Source: Prevotella sp. CAG:1185
GTDB lineage: Bacteria; Bacteroidota; Bacteroidia; Bacteroidales; Bacteroidaceae
Length of the DNA stretch: 35,831 nt
Reading direction: 5' to 3'
NCBI GenBank assembly: GCA_000436695.1
Contig: HF992576.1
Location: 1 to 35,831 of the forward strand
Below, in pieces: positions 25,177-32,971 of this stretch. The notes under the pieces were generated by a model. It was given only the letters and a program-made list of their open reading frames with translations, made no database searches and was not told where the DNA came from. Positions within the stretch are counted from its first letter, which is position 1. Each line of letters opens with the position of its first letter. Made by a program: the position numbers and the translations under genes.

Positions 25177-25782
25177 TTATTTAGAGTACAACTCAACGAT
25201 TAACTGTTCCTTAATGTTCTCTGGTATGTCAGCACGCTCAGGCTTGTGCAGAAGCTTACCGCTCTTTGTGTTCTCATCCCACTCCAGCCAAGGATATTTG
25301 CTGTGGTTAAAACCAGCCAAAGCAGCCTCTATTACTTCAAGTGATTTAGCTTTCTCACGAACGCCAACAACCTGACCAGGCTTTACTGAATATGAAGGAA
25401 TGTTAACAACCTTACCGTCAACAACAATATGCTTATGACTAACCAACTGACGAGCTGCAGCACGTGTAGGAGCTATTCCAAGACGGAATACTACGTTGTC
25501 AAGACGGCACTCAAGTCCCTGAAGCAAAACCTCACCGGTAATACCGTCAGCTTTAGCTGCCTTCTCAAACATATTACGGAACTGACGCTCAAGCACACCA
25601 TAAGTGTATTTAGCTTTCTGCTTCTCTGCCAACATGACACCATACTCAGACATTTTTCTGCGACGATTATTGCCATGCTGTCCAGGAGGGAAGTTTCTCC
25701 TAGACAAAACTTTGTCAGCGCCGAAGATAGCTTCTCCAAAACGGCGCGCAATTTTTGATTTCGGTCCTATATATCTAGCCAT
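25177..25782 (-). CDS. rpsD: 30S ribosomal protein S4 (uS4)
   Basis: S4 is a primary 16S rRNA binding protein and in several bacteria represses its own operon. The 201-residue protein begins MARYIGPKSKIARRFGEAIFG, without the zinc cysteines found in some S4 proteins. The S4 RNA-binding domain lies at about 92-155 (CRLDNVVFRLGIAPTRAAARQLVSHKHI). A 69-nt spacer with a stable hairpin separates it from rpsK, one of the three widest gaps in the cluster. Confidence 0.99.
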   Translation of the reverse strand: MARYIGPKSKIARRFGEAIFGADKVLSRRNFPPGQHGNNRRRKMSEYGVMLAEKQKAKYTYGVLERQFRNMFEKAAKADGITGEVLLQGLECRLDNVVFRLGIAPTRAAARQLVSHKHIVVDGKVVNIPSYSVKPGQVVGVREKAKSLEVIEAALAGFNHSKYPWLEWDENTKSGKLLHKPERADIPENIKEQLIVELYSK

Positions 25783-25808
25783 AATATTTTAAAATACTTT
25801 TTTATTGT

Positions 25809-25834
25809 GCCACCCCGTTTCAACACGGGATGGC
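25809..25834 (-). promoter_or_regulatory. Hairpin upstream of rpsD
   Basis: On the mRNA strand GCCATCCCGT pairs with ACGGGGTGGC, a 10-bp stem with one U-G pair that is lost on the other strand, around a GUUGAA loop. It sits 17 nt after the rpsK stop and 26 nt before the rpsD start, with no U-tract. S4 controls its operon through leader RNA in other bacteria, so this is a candidate S4 target. That is inference. Confidence 0.55.
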
Positions 25835-25851
25835 GAAATTAGTGTACTTGA

Positions 25852-26241
25852 TTAAACTCTTCTTCTCTTTGGAGGACGGCAACCGTTATGCGGTAACGGT
25901 GTAACGTCGATAATCTCTGTAACTTCGATACCTGCTCCATGTACGGCACGGATTGCTGACTCACGACCATTACCCGGACCCTTAACGTAAGCCTTAACCT
26001 TACGCAGACCTAAATCGTAAGCTACTTTTGCACAATCCTCTGCTGCCATCTGAGCTGCATACGGCGTATTCTTCTTTGAGCCACGGAAACCCATCTTTCC
26101 GGCTGAAGACCAAGAAATAATCTGACCTTCGCTGTTTGCCAAAGATACAATGATATTGTTGAAAGAGCTATGAACGTGAAGCTGGCCCATAGCGTCAACC
26201 TTTACATTTCTTTTCTTAGATGTTGCTGTTTTCTTTGCCAT
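25852..26241 (-). CDS. rpsK: 30S ribosomal protein S11 (uS11)
   Basis: S11 forms part of the 30S platform near the Shine-Dalgarno helix of 16S rRNA. The 129-residue protein has GQLHVHSSFNNIIVSLAN near the N-terminus and ends in the signature VTPLPHNGCRPPKRRRV. The N-terminus is Lys-rich as usual. It lies 9 nt after rpsM. Confidence 0.99.
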   Translation of the reverse strand: MAKKTATSKKRNVKVDAMGQLHVHSSFNNIIVSLANSEGQIISWSSAGKMGFRGSKKNTPYAAQMAAEDCAKVAYDLGLRKVKAYVKGPGNGRESAIRAVHGAGIEVTEIIDVTPLPHNGCRPPKRRRV

Positions 26242-26250
26242 AACTAATTA

Positions 26251-26631
26251 TTATTTAGTAGCCTTTTTCTTATTAGCAACAGTCTTCTTCTTACCTTTAC
26301 GGGTACGAGCATTATTCTTTGTACTCTGACCGCGAACCGGAAGACCGTTACGATGACGAATTCCACGATAGCAACCAATATCCATCAGTCGCTTGATATT
26401 CATTTGGATCTCTGAACGAAGATCACCTTCTACTTTGAATTCAGCGCCGATTATCTCACGGATTTTAGCTGCCTGATCATCTGTCCAATCGCAGACCTTC
26501 AGGTCACGGCTTACGCCTGCCTTATCCAATATCTTTGCTGAACTACTTCGACCTATACCATAAATATAAGTCAATGCGATTTCGCCACGCTTATTCTGGG
26601 GCAAATCTACTCCAACAATTCTTATTGCCAT
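26251..26631 (-). CDS. rpsM: 30S ribosomal protein S13 (uS13)
   Basis: S13 sits in the 30S head and contacts the 50S subunit. The 126-residue protein begins MAIRIVGVDLPQNKRGEIAL and has the helix-hairpin-helix segment TYIYGIGRSSSAKIL and the RGIRHRNGLPVRGQ motif. Its tail (TRKGKKKTVANKKKATK) is strongly basic. It opens the alpha-operon part of the cluster, 30 nt after rpmJ. Confidence 0.99.
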   Translation of the reverse strand: MAIRIVGVDLPQNKRGEIALTYIYGIGRSSSAKILDKAGVSRDLKVCDWTDDQAAKIREIIGAEFKVEGDLRSEIQMNIKRLMDIGCYRGIRHRNGLPVRGQSTKNNARTRKGKKKTVANKKKATK

Positions 26632-26661
26632 TTTGATTAATTAATTAAAAAATTTAATGAT

Positions 26662-26778
26662 TTAGCCCTGACGTAATTTGTACTTAGGGTTTTTCTTGTT
26701 AATAACGAACAGACGACCTTTACGACGAACGATTTTGCAGTCGGGTGTACGTTTCTTTAATGATGCTCTTGTCTTCAT
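26662..26778 (-). CDS. rpmJ: 50S ribosomal protein L36 (bL36), zinc-free form
   Basis: This 38-codon gene translates to a protein that starts MKTRASLKKRTPDCKIVRRKG and ends NPKYKLRQG. The family core K-I-V/I-R-R-K-G and the RQG end are clear. Only one of the zinc-ligand cysteines of the C+ type is present, so this is the C- (zinc-independent) form. It lies between infA (14 nt upstream) and rpsM (30 nt downstream), the usual place. Confidence 0.97.
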   Translation of the reverse strand: MKTRASLKKRTPDCKIVRRKGRLFVINKKNPKYKLRQG

Positions 26779-26792
26779 ATATCTCTATAAAA

Positions 26793-27011
26793 TTATTTGT
26801 ATCTGAATACAATTCTACCTTTCGTCAGGTCGTATGGACTCATCTCCACCTTCACCTTGTCGCCAGGGAGAATCTTTATGTAATGCATTCTCATTTTACC
26901 GGAAATATGAGCTGTAATAGGACAGCCATTTTCCAACTCCACACGGAACATAGCATTAGACAATGCCTCTACTATTGTTCCGTCTTGCTCAATTGCGTCT
27001 TGTTTTGCCAT
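26793..27011 (-). CDS. infA: Translation initiation factor IF-1
   Basis: IF-1 binds the ribosomal A site during initiation. The 72-residue single OB-fold protein starts MAKQDAIEQDGTIVEALSNAMF and contains the motif GKMRMHYIKILPGDKVKVE-MSPYDLTKGRI, which is close to universal. It lies 3 nt after map, so the two are tightly co-transcribed. Confidence 0.99.
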   Translation of the reverse strand: MAKQDAIEQDGTIVEALSNAMFRVELENGCPITAHISGKMRMHYIKILPGDKVKVEMSPYDLTKGRIVFRYK

Positions 27012-27014
27012 TTC

Positions 27015-27815
27015 TTAATTTAAATTTCTTTCTAATTGTTCAACTTCATCAAAAGAAGATAAAATTTCAGCCTTACCTCTATACACTGCAACAGTGTGCT
27101 CAAAATGAGCAGCAGGCTTTCCGTCACAGGTCTTGATTGTCCACCGGTCAGGCATCATGCAGATATTTCTGCTGCCCATGGTTATCATAGGCTCGATGGC
27201 TATACACATACCGGCTTTAAGCATCACACCAGAACCACTGCTTCCATAATTAGGAACAGACGGGTCTTCATGCATCTCTCGTCCAATGCCATGGCCCGTC
27301 AATTCTCTGACAACGCCATATCCATTTGACTCACAATAAGTCTGCACTGCATAACCAATATCACCAAGATGTTTGCCTGCAGTAGCATTCTCGATACCAA
27401 GATAAAGAGACTTTTTTGTTACCTGAAGCAACTTTTTTATTTCAGCACTAACTTCGCCAACACAAAATGTATAGCAGGAGTCACCATTAAAGCCATCTAA
27501 AAGAGCACCGCAGTCAACAGATATTATGTCTCCATCTCGAAGAACAGTCTTTTCATCAGGTATTCCGTGAACCACAACATCATTAACTGATGTGCAAATA
27601 CTTGCAGGAAACGGACCACCAAAAGGATTAGGGTAATTTTTAAATGTTGGAACGCCTCCGTTATCACGTATGAAACTTTCAGCAATCCTATCCAACTGTA
27701 AAGTTGTAACACCCGGCTTGATATGCTTACATATCTCACCAAGGGTGTTTCCAACTAATTGGTTGGCCTTTCGCATCAGCTCTATTTCATCTTCAGTCTT
27801 GAGAAATATTTTCAT
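27015..27815 (-). CDS. map: Methionine aminopeptidase, type I
   Basis: The enzyme removes the initiator Met from nascent proteins and is a cytosolic two-metal hydrolase. The 266-residue protein has all expected residues: H83 (VVVHGIPD), metal ligands D101 and D112 (SVDCGALLDGFNGDSCYTF), H175 (GHGIGREMHEDPSVPNYG), E208 (AIEPM) and E239 (AHFEHTVAV). These are uniformly offset by four from the E. coli numbering. It lies between secY (13 nt) and infA (3 nt), as in many Bacteroidetes. Confidence 0.99.
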   Translation of the reverse strand: MKIFLKTEDEIELMRKANQLVGNTLGEICKHIKPGVTTLQLDRIAESFIRDNGGVPTFKNYPNPFGGPFPASICTSVNDVVVHGIPDEKTVLRDGDIISVDCGALLDGFNGDSCYTFCVGEVSAEIKKLLQVTKKSLYLGIENATAGKHLGDIGYAVQTYCESNGYGVVRELTGHGIGREMHEDPSVPNYGSSGSGVMLKAGMCIAIEPMITMGSRNICMMPDRWTIKTCDGKPAAHFEHTVAVYRGKAEILSSFDEVEQLERNLN

Positions 27816-27828
27816 TCAGCAAGAAATA

Positions 27829-29172
27829 CTAATATGCAGAAACACCGCCATTACGGCCACGAACACGACCGGAATTAAGCAAGCCATCATAATGACGCAT
27901 CATCAAATGACTTTCAATCTGCTGGAGAGTATCAATTACAACACCAACAAGAATGAGGAGTGATGTTCCGCCAAAGAACTGTGAGAATGCATCCTGCACG
28001 TTAAGCAAACCAGCAAGAGCAGGCATGATCGCGATAAACGCAATGAAAAGTGAACCGGGCAATGTGATACGAGACATTACAGTATCAATGTAATCTGCTG
28101 TATCCTTACCTGGTTTGATTCCAGGAATGAAACCATTATTGCGTTTCATATCTTCTGCCATCTGTGTTGGATTCAGAGTAATAGCTGTATAAAAATAAGT
28201 GAAAGCTATAATAAGAACAGCAAACACAATATTATACAAAAGACTCTTGTGATCCATCAGTGAGCGGATGATAAAACCAGTCTGATCTGTAGAATACTGA
28301 ACGATTGCCAAAGGTATGAACATCAGAGCTTGAGCAAAGATGATAGGCATAACGTTGGCAGCGAAAAGCTTCAACGGAACATACTGGCGAGCACCGCCAT
28401 ACTGCTTGTTTCCTACAAGACGCTTAGCATACTGCACAGGTATCTTGCGTGTGCCCTGTACCAAAAGTAAAGAAGCACAAACAACTGCGTAAAGGATAAG
28501 GATCTCAACAATGAACATCACGAGACCACCACCGGTAATAGCTGTAAAGCGCGAACTTACCTCTTGGATGAATGCCTGTGGCAGACGTGCGATGATACCA
28601 ATCATAATGATTAATGAGATACCATTACCGATACCTTTGTCAGTAATGCGCTCACCGAGCCATAATATAAACATACTGCCTGCAGCAAGAATTATTGTTG
28701 CAGGTATCATGAATACAGACCAGTCAATGCCTGATGCCAAAGCACCATAAGCCTGAATCTTAAGGTTCATCAGGTAAGAAGGAGCCTGGAACAAAAGAAT
28801 AGCAACAGTAAGTACACGTGTGTACCAGTTGATCTTCTTGCGTCCACTCTCACCCTCTCGCTGCATTTTCTGAAAATATGGCACTGCAACTGCCAAGAGC
28901 TGCATTACGATTGAAGCTGAGATGTAGGGCATTATTCCCAATGCAAAAATAGATGCATTTGAGAATGCTCCACCGGAGAACATGTCGAGCAGTGACATAA
29001 GGCCACCACTTGTCTGTGACTGCAATTTCTGCAACATTGAAGGATCGATTCCCGGGAGAACCACAAAAGATCCAAAACGATAGATTGCAATAAATGCAAT
29101 GGTGATGAGGATTCGCTGACGCAAATCCTCAATCTTCCAACAGTTCTTCAGTGTCTCAAAAAACTTTTTCAT
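27829..29172 (-). CDS. secY: Protein translocase subunit SecY
   Basis: SecY is the channel of the Sec translocon in the inner membrane. The 447-residue protein shows about ten hydrophobic segments and typical motifs: RILITIAFIAIYRFGSFVVLPGID in the first helix region, GIMPYISASIVMQLL, ITDKGIGNGISLIIMIGI, RKIPVQYAKR and PLKLFAANVMPIIFA. It starts 4 nt after rplO and precedes map. All Sec-dependent exports in the window (SusC, SusD and the T9SS cargo) would depend on this channel. Confidence 0.99.
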   Translation of the reverse strand: MKKFFETLKNCWKIEDLRQRILITIAFIAIYRFGSFVVLPGIDPSMLQKLQSQTSGGLMSLLDMFSGGAFSNASIFALGIMPYISASIVMQLLAVAVPYFQKMQREGESGRKKINWYTRVLTVAILLFQAPSYLMNLKIQAYGALASGIDWSVFMIPATIILAAGSMFILWLGERITDKGIGNGISLIIMIGIIARLPQAFIQEVSSRFTAITGGGLVMFIVEILILYAVVCASLLLVQGTRKIPVQYAKRLVGNKQYGGARQYVPLKLFAANVMPIIFAQALMFIPLAIVQYSTDQTGFIIRSLMDHKSLLYNIVFAVLIIAFTYFYTAITLNPTQMAEDMKRNNGFIPGIKPGKDTADYIDTVMSRITLPGSLFIAFIAIMPALAGLLNVQDAFSQFFGGTSLLILVGVVIDTLQQIESHLMMRHYDGLLNSGRVRGRNGGVSAY

Positions 29173-29176
29173 TTAC

Positions 29177-29623
29177 TTAGATTATTGTTGTGTTACCACC
29201 AACTGCCTTGATAGCCTCTTCAGCAGTCTTAGAGAAAGCGTTTGCTTCCACTTCTAACTTAGCCTTCAGCTCACCGTTACCAAGAATCTTTACCAGTTCC
29301 TTTCCGTTTGTAAGACCAGCCTCTTTGAGTTCCTGGATACCGATCTTAGTAAGATTCTTTGACTCAGCAAGAGCCTGAAGAGTAGAAAGGTTAACAGCAA
29401 AATATTCTTTGTGGTTAATGTTCTTGAATCCGGCTTTAGGAATACGACGCTGCAATGGCATCTGACCACCTTCGAATCCAATCTTTCTCTTATAACCAGA
29501 ACGGGCTTTAGCACCCTTGTGACCACGTGTAGATGTTCCACCAAGGCCAGAACCTGGTCCACGACCGATACGACGGCGTGAATGAGTAGAACCTGCAGCT
29601 GGTTTTAAATTATTTAGTTTCAT
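29177..29623 (-). CDS. rplO: 50S ribosomal protein L15 (uL15)
   Basis: L15 is a late-assembling 50S protein. The 148-residue protein starts MKLNNLKPAAGSTHSRRRIGRG and has the glycine-rich GSGLGGTSTRGHKGAKARSG stretch, then a C-terminal domain with KNLTKIGIQELKEAGLTNG. It lies 26 nt after rpmD and 4 nt before secY. Confidence 0.99.
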   Translation of the reverse strand: MKLNNLKPAAGSTHSRRRIGRGPGSGLGGTSTRGHKGAKARSGYKRKIGFEGGQMPLQRRIPKAGFKNINHKEYFAVNLSTLQALAESKNLTKIGIQELKEAGLTNGKELVKILGNGELKAKLEVEANAFSKTAEEAIKAVGGNTTII

Positions 29624-29649
29624 AATCGTTCCTTTTAAAATGTAAGTTA

Positions 29650-29826
29650 TTATTCAATAACGGTTACCAGATGGTGAACCTTCCTTATCATACCACGAAG
29701 GGTAGGACTATCTTCACGCTCTACGACCTGAGATATTTTATGCAGACCAAGAGCCGCAAGAGTGCGTTTTTGATCTACTGGAGCACCAATTTTACTTTTA
29801 ATCTGTTTGATCTTTATTGTTGCCAT
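29650..29826 (-). CDS. rpmD: 50S ribosomal protein L30 (uL30)
   Basis: This small gene of 58 codons encodes a protein starting MATIKIKQIKSKIGAPVDQK, with the family segment RTLAALGLHKISQVVERED and the end GMIRKVHHLVTVIE. It fills the gap between rpsE (11 nt upstream) and rplO (26 nt downstream), which is the conserved position. The start is the ATG complement at 29824-29826. Confidence 0.97.
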   Translation of the reverse strand: MATIKIKQIKSKIGAPVDQKRTLAALGLHKISQVVEREDSPTLRGMIRKVHHLVTVIE

Positions 29827-29837
29827 TCTATTATCTC

Positions 29838-30350
29838 CTATCCTCTAAATACTTTATCCATACTGATTCCACGCGTCTTGGCAATGGTATATGCATCACG
29901 CAACTGTGTCAAAGCAACAATAGTAGCTTTAACAAGGTTGTGAGGGTTAGAAGAGCCCTTAGACTTAGCAAGGACATCCTTAACGCCTACACTCTCAAGT
30001 ACGGCACGCATAGCACCACCGGCAACAAGTCCGGTACCGGCAGCAGCCGGGTTCAAAAATACATGAGCACCACCAAATGTAGCCTCTATCTCGTGAGGTA
30101 TTGTACCTTTAAGAACCGGAACCTTTACAAGATTCTTCTTTGCAGACTCAACACCTTTAGAAATTGCAGCTGTAACTTCTCCTGCCTTTCCAAGACCCCA
30201 ACCGATTACTCCGTTGCCGTCACCAACTACAACAATAGCAGCAAATGTGAAGGTACGACCACCTTTTGTTACCTTAGTAACACGGTTAATAGCAACCAAT
30301 CTGTCTTTTAATTCAACGTCACTATTTATTTTAACTTTGTTCATTGCCAT
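29838..30350 (-). CDS. rpsE: 30S ribosomal protein S5 (uS5)
   Basis: S5 helps decoding accuracy and has helicase-like mRNA entry functions with S3 and S4. The 170-residue protein has the S5 double-stranded RNA-binding fold (RLVAINRVTKVTKGGRTFTFAAIVVVGDGNG) and the C-terminal domain (GVVAGG-like GLVAGGAMRAVLESVGVKDVL, KGSSNPHNLVKAT). Two starts two codons apart (30350, 30344) are possible; the first is used here. Confidence 0.99.
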   Translation of the reverse strand: MAMNKVKINSDVELKDRLVAINRVTKVTKGGRTFTFAAIVVVGDGNGVIGWGLGKAGEVTAAISKGVESAKKNLVKVPVLKGTIPHEIEATFGGAHVFLNPAAAGTGLVAGGAMRAVLESVGVKDVLAKSKGSSNPHNLVKATIVALTQLRDAYTIAKTRGISMDKVFRG

Positions 30351-30356
30351 AATCGA

Positions 30357-30701
30357 TTAAAAATTAAGTCCTCCTTTACGAGCTGCATCAGCAAGTTCCT
30401 TAACACGTCCATGATAGAGGTATCCGTTACGGTCGAAAACAACCTTAGAGATTCCAGCCTCTACTGCTTTCTTAGCAACCATTTCACCGACCTTGGCAGC
30501 CTGCTCACATTTAGGCATAGCCTCAAGACCGATAGAAGAAGCTGAAACGAGGGTTGTACCTGTCATGTCATTAATTATCTGAACATAAATCTGCTTATTG
30601 CTGCGGAAAACACTCATACGCGGACGTTCAGCAGTTCCGTTTACACTTTTGCGAATTCTGAACTTTATCTTTATTCGTCTTTCTATTTTCTTTGTTGTCA
30701 T
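30357..30701 (-). CDS. rplR: 50S ribosomal protein L18 (uL18)
   Basis: L18 binds 5S rRNA. The 114-residue protein shows a basic N-terminus (RRIKIKFRIRKSVNGTAERPRMSVFRSNKQIYVQIIND split across the family motif) and ends FDRNGYLYHGRVKELADAAR-KGGLNF, the typical C-terminus. It lies 18 nt after rplF and 6 nt before rpsE. Confidence 0.99.
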   Translation of the reverse strand: MTTKKIERRIKIKFRIRKSVNGTAERPRMSVFRSNKQIYVQIINDMTGTTLVSASSIGLEAMPKCEQAAKVGEMVAKKAVEAGISKVVFDRNGYLYHGRVKELADAARKGGLNF

Positions 30702-30719
30702 GATCGTAAAATATTAAAG

Positions 30720-31286
30720 TTACTTAGCAGCAGCAGTCTTACCAGACTTTCTGCGAATGACTTCGCCTTTGAACAATATACCTTTTCCTTTATAAGGCTC
30801 AGGCATACGGAAAGAACGTATTTTAGCGCAAATAAGTCCGAGCAATTCCTTATCGCAAGATTCCAAAATTATAACAGGATTCTGATTTCTTTCAGACTTA
30901 GTCTCAACCTTAACTTCCTTAGGCAACTGGATGAAAATCGGGTGTGTATATCCTAAAGCGAATTCGATGATGTTTCCCTGATTAGAAACACGATAGCCGA
31001 CACCGACAAGCTCAAGTTCCTTCTTGTAACCTTCGCTGACGCCAACAACCATATTGTTGACCAAAGCGCGATAAAGGCCGTGGAAAGCCTGTTTCTGCTT
31101 GTAGTTTACAGGGCTATTCTCATCTACTTCAAACAATATATGATTATCCTCAATTTTAACTTTGATAGAAGAGTCAACCTTCTGAGAAAGTTCACCTTTA
31201 GGACCTTTTACATTAACTACGCCATTGTTAAGAGTTACTGTAACGCCTGAAGGAATACTAATTGGTAATTTTCCTATTCTTGACAT
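30720..31286 (-). CDS. rplF: 50S ribosomal protein L6 (uL6)
   Basis: L6 lies near the factor-binding region of the 50S subunit. The 188-residue protein starts MSRIGKLPISIPSGVTVTL and has two L6 repeats, with the signature near the end FRMPEPYKGKGILFKGEVIRRKSGKTAAAK. It lies 17 nt after rpsH. Confidence 0.99.
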   Translation of the reverse strand: MSRIGKLPISIPSGVTVTLNNGVVNVKGPKGELSQKVDSSIKVKIEDNHILFEVDENSPVNYKQKQAFHGLYRALVNNMVVGVSEGYKKELELVGVGYRVSNQGNIIEFALGYTHPIFIQLPKEVKVETKSERNQNPVIILESCDKELLGLICAKIRSFRMPEPYKGKGILFKGEVIRRKSGKTAAAK

Positions 31287-31303
31287 ATTCTAAATCCTCC
31301 CAA

Positions 31304-31699
31304 TTAATATACATAGCAAAGAACCTCACCACCGATCTTAAGGTCAGCAGCCTCTTTGTTAGTCATTACACCTTTGGATGTAGATAAAATTGCAATACCC
31401 AATCCGTTAATAACTCTCGGCATGTCTTTGTAACCAGTGTACTTACGCAAACCTGGTGTAGACACTCTCTTCAAACACTTGATAGCGTTTGTCTTGGTTG
31501 CAGGATCATACTTCAAAGCAACCTTAATAGTTCCCTGAGGTCCATCCTCGATAAACTTATAATTCAGGATGTAACCTTTCTCGAAGAGGATTTTAGTAAT
31601 CTCTTTCTTCAAGTTAGAAGCCGGTACTTCAACAACACGGTGATGAGCCATGATTGCGTTTCTCAACCTCGTCAGATAATCTGCTATTGGATCTGTCAT
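31304..31699 (-). CDS. rpsH: 30S ribosomal protein S8 (uS8)
   Basis: S8 binds 16S rRNA helix 21 and in E. coli represses the spc operon. The 131-residue protein begins MTDPIADYLTRLRNAIMAHH and carries the C-terminal motif LGIAILSTSKGVMTNKEA. A 71-nt spacer with a small hairpin separates it from rpsN, the widest gap in the cluster. Confidence 0.99.
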   Translation of the reverse strand: MTDPIADYLTRLRNAIMAHHRVVEVPASNLKKEITKILFEKGYILNYKFIEDGPQGTIKVALKYDPATKTNAIKCLKRVSTPGLRKYTGYKDMPRVINGLGIAILSTSKGVMTNKEAADLKIGGEVLCYVY

Positions 31700-31719
31700 A
31701 AAAATAATTGTTTAATTAA

Positions 31720-31734
31720 TCGGGACTGCCCCGA
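31720..31734 (-). promoter_or_regulatory. Hairpin upstream of rpsH
   Basis: TCGGG (31720-31724) pairs with CCCGA (31730-31734) around a 5-nt loop (GCAGU on the mRNA strand). It lies 20 nt before the rpsH start within a 71-nt spacer. The stem is short and has no U-tract. Because S8 is an autoregulator elsewhere it is a candidate control element, but the evidence is position only. Confidence 0.4.
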
Positions 31735-31770
31735 CAATATTAAATAAAAAACTTTCTTACTTCTCTTAAA

Positions 31771-32073
31771 TTACCAGCTTGCCTTCTTTACACCAGGTAT
31801 CAGACCGGCAGAAGCCATCTCACGGAACTGAATACGTGAAAGGCCGAACTGACGGATATAACCTTTTGGACGACCGGTGATCTTGCAACGGTTGTGCAGA
31901 CGGATTGGGTTGGCATTACGAGGAATGCTCTGAAGTTTTCTTGCAGCCTCATAAGCTTCTGCCGGATCGTCAGTAGTAGCGATAATTTTCTTCAAAGCCG
32001 CACGCTTCTCAGCATAACGTGCAACGAGTTTTGCACGTTTTACCTCGCGGGCTTTCATTGATTCTTTTGCCAT
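31771..32073 (-). CDS. rpsN: 30S ribosomal protein S14 (uS14), long zinc-free form
   Basis: S14 sits in the 30S head. The 100-residue protein is the long C- type: it has no CxxC pairs, only one Cys in RLHNRCKITGRPKGY, and the characteristic end FGLSRIQFREMASAGLIPGVKKASW (split here as family motif). It follows rplE by 5 nt. Confidence 0.99.
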   Translation of the reverse strand: MAKESMKAREVKRAKLVARYAEKRAALKKIIATTDDPAEAYEAARKLQSIPRNANPIRLHNRCKITGRPKGYIRQFGLSRIQFREMASAGLIPGVKKASW

Positions 32074-32078
32074 ATCTA

Positions 32079-32633
32079 TTAATCGTTTTTAGCGTTTTTG
32101 AAAGGTAGACCAAATGCTTTGAGAAGAGCATAACCTTCTTCGTCAGTCTTAGCTGTTGTTACGAAGGTGATGTTCATACCCTGTATACGATCTATCGCAT
32201 CGATATTGATTTCAGGGAAGATAATCTGCTCCTGAATACCAAGTGTATAATTTCCACGGCCATCGAACTTGCTCTCGATACCCTTGAAGTCACGGATACG
32301 GGGCAGTGCGATACGTATAAGTCTCTCGAGGAACTCATACATGCGCTCGCGGCGAAGTGTTACCATAACGCCGATAGGCATCTTCTTACGAAGCTTGAAG
32401 TTGGCAATATCCTTCTTAGAATATGTTGCAACAGCTTTCTGACCAGTGATAGTTGTTATCTCGTTGATAGCAACATCAATGATTTTTCTGTCCTGAGTTG
32501 CATCTCCAAGACCCTGGTTAACAACAATCTTCTTCAGGACAGGAATCTGCATCTTAGAAGAATAGTTAAACTGTTTCTGCAGTGCAGGAGCTATGCTCTC
32601 TACGTATACCTTCTTTAATTCAGCTGTATTCAT
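32079..32633 (-). CDS. rplE: 50S ribosomal protein L5 (uL5)
   Basis: L5 binds 5S rRNA and the P-site tRNA region. The 184-residue protein has IPVLKKIVVNQGLGDATQD, KAVATYSKKDIANFKLRKKM and GNYTLGIQEQIIFPEI, all family motifs. Its ATG overlaps the stop codon of rplX by one base (TAATG), which suggests translational coupling. Confidence 0.99.
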   Translation of the reverse strand: MNTAELKKVYVESIAPALQKQFNYSSKMQIPVLKKIVVNQGLGDATQDRKIIDVAINEITTITGQKAVATYSKKDIANFKLRKKMPIGVMVTLRRERMYEFLERLIRIALPRIRDFKGIESKFDGRGNYTLGIQEQIIFPEINIDAIDRIQGMNITFVTTAKTDEEGYALLKAFGLPFKNAKND

Positions 32634-32953
32634 TATTTAATTTCCTCCCCTGATTTTTTAGCAATACGGATCTTCTTACCATCTTCAGTCCTCTTGATTG
32701 AGATACGTGTAGCTTTACCGCTCTTAGGATCAATCAGGCTCAAGTTAGAGATATGTATAGGAGCCTCCTGCTTAACGATGCCACCTTGTGGATTCTTTGC
32801 GCTTGGCTTTGTGCTCTTAGAAACCATGTTGACACCTTCGACAATGGCGCGCTGCTTCTCTACCAAGACCTTAAGCACCTTTCCAGTCTTGCCTTTGTCC
32901 TCACCGGCCAAAACAATAACTGTATCGTTTTTCTTTATATGAAACTTATTCAT
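32633..32953 (-). CDS. rplX: 50S ribosomal protein L24 (uL24)
   Basis: L24 initiates 50S assembly. The 106-residue protein has the KOW motif (DTVIVLAGEDKGKTGKVLKV) and the family segment VEGVNMVSKSTKPS, PQGGIVKQEAPIHISNL. It lies 18 nt after rplN and overlaps rplE by one base. Confidence 0.99.
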   Translation of the reverse strand: MNKFHIKKNDTVIVLAGEDKGKTGKVLKVLVEKQRAIVEGVNMVSKSTKPSAKNPQGGIVKQEAPIHISNLSLIDPKSGKATRISIKRTEDGKKIRIAKKSGEEIK

Positions 32954-32971
32954 TACTATTTCTTTTTAATG

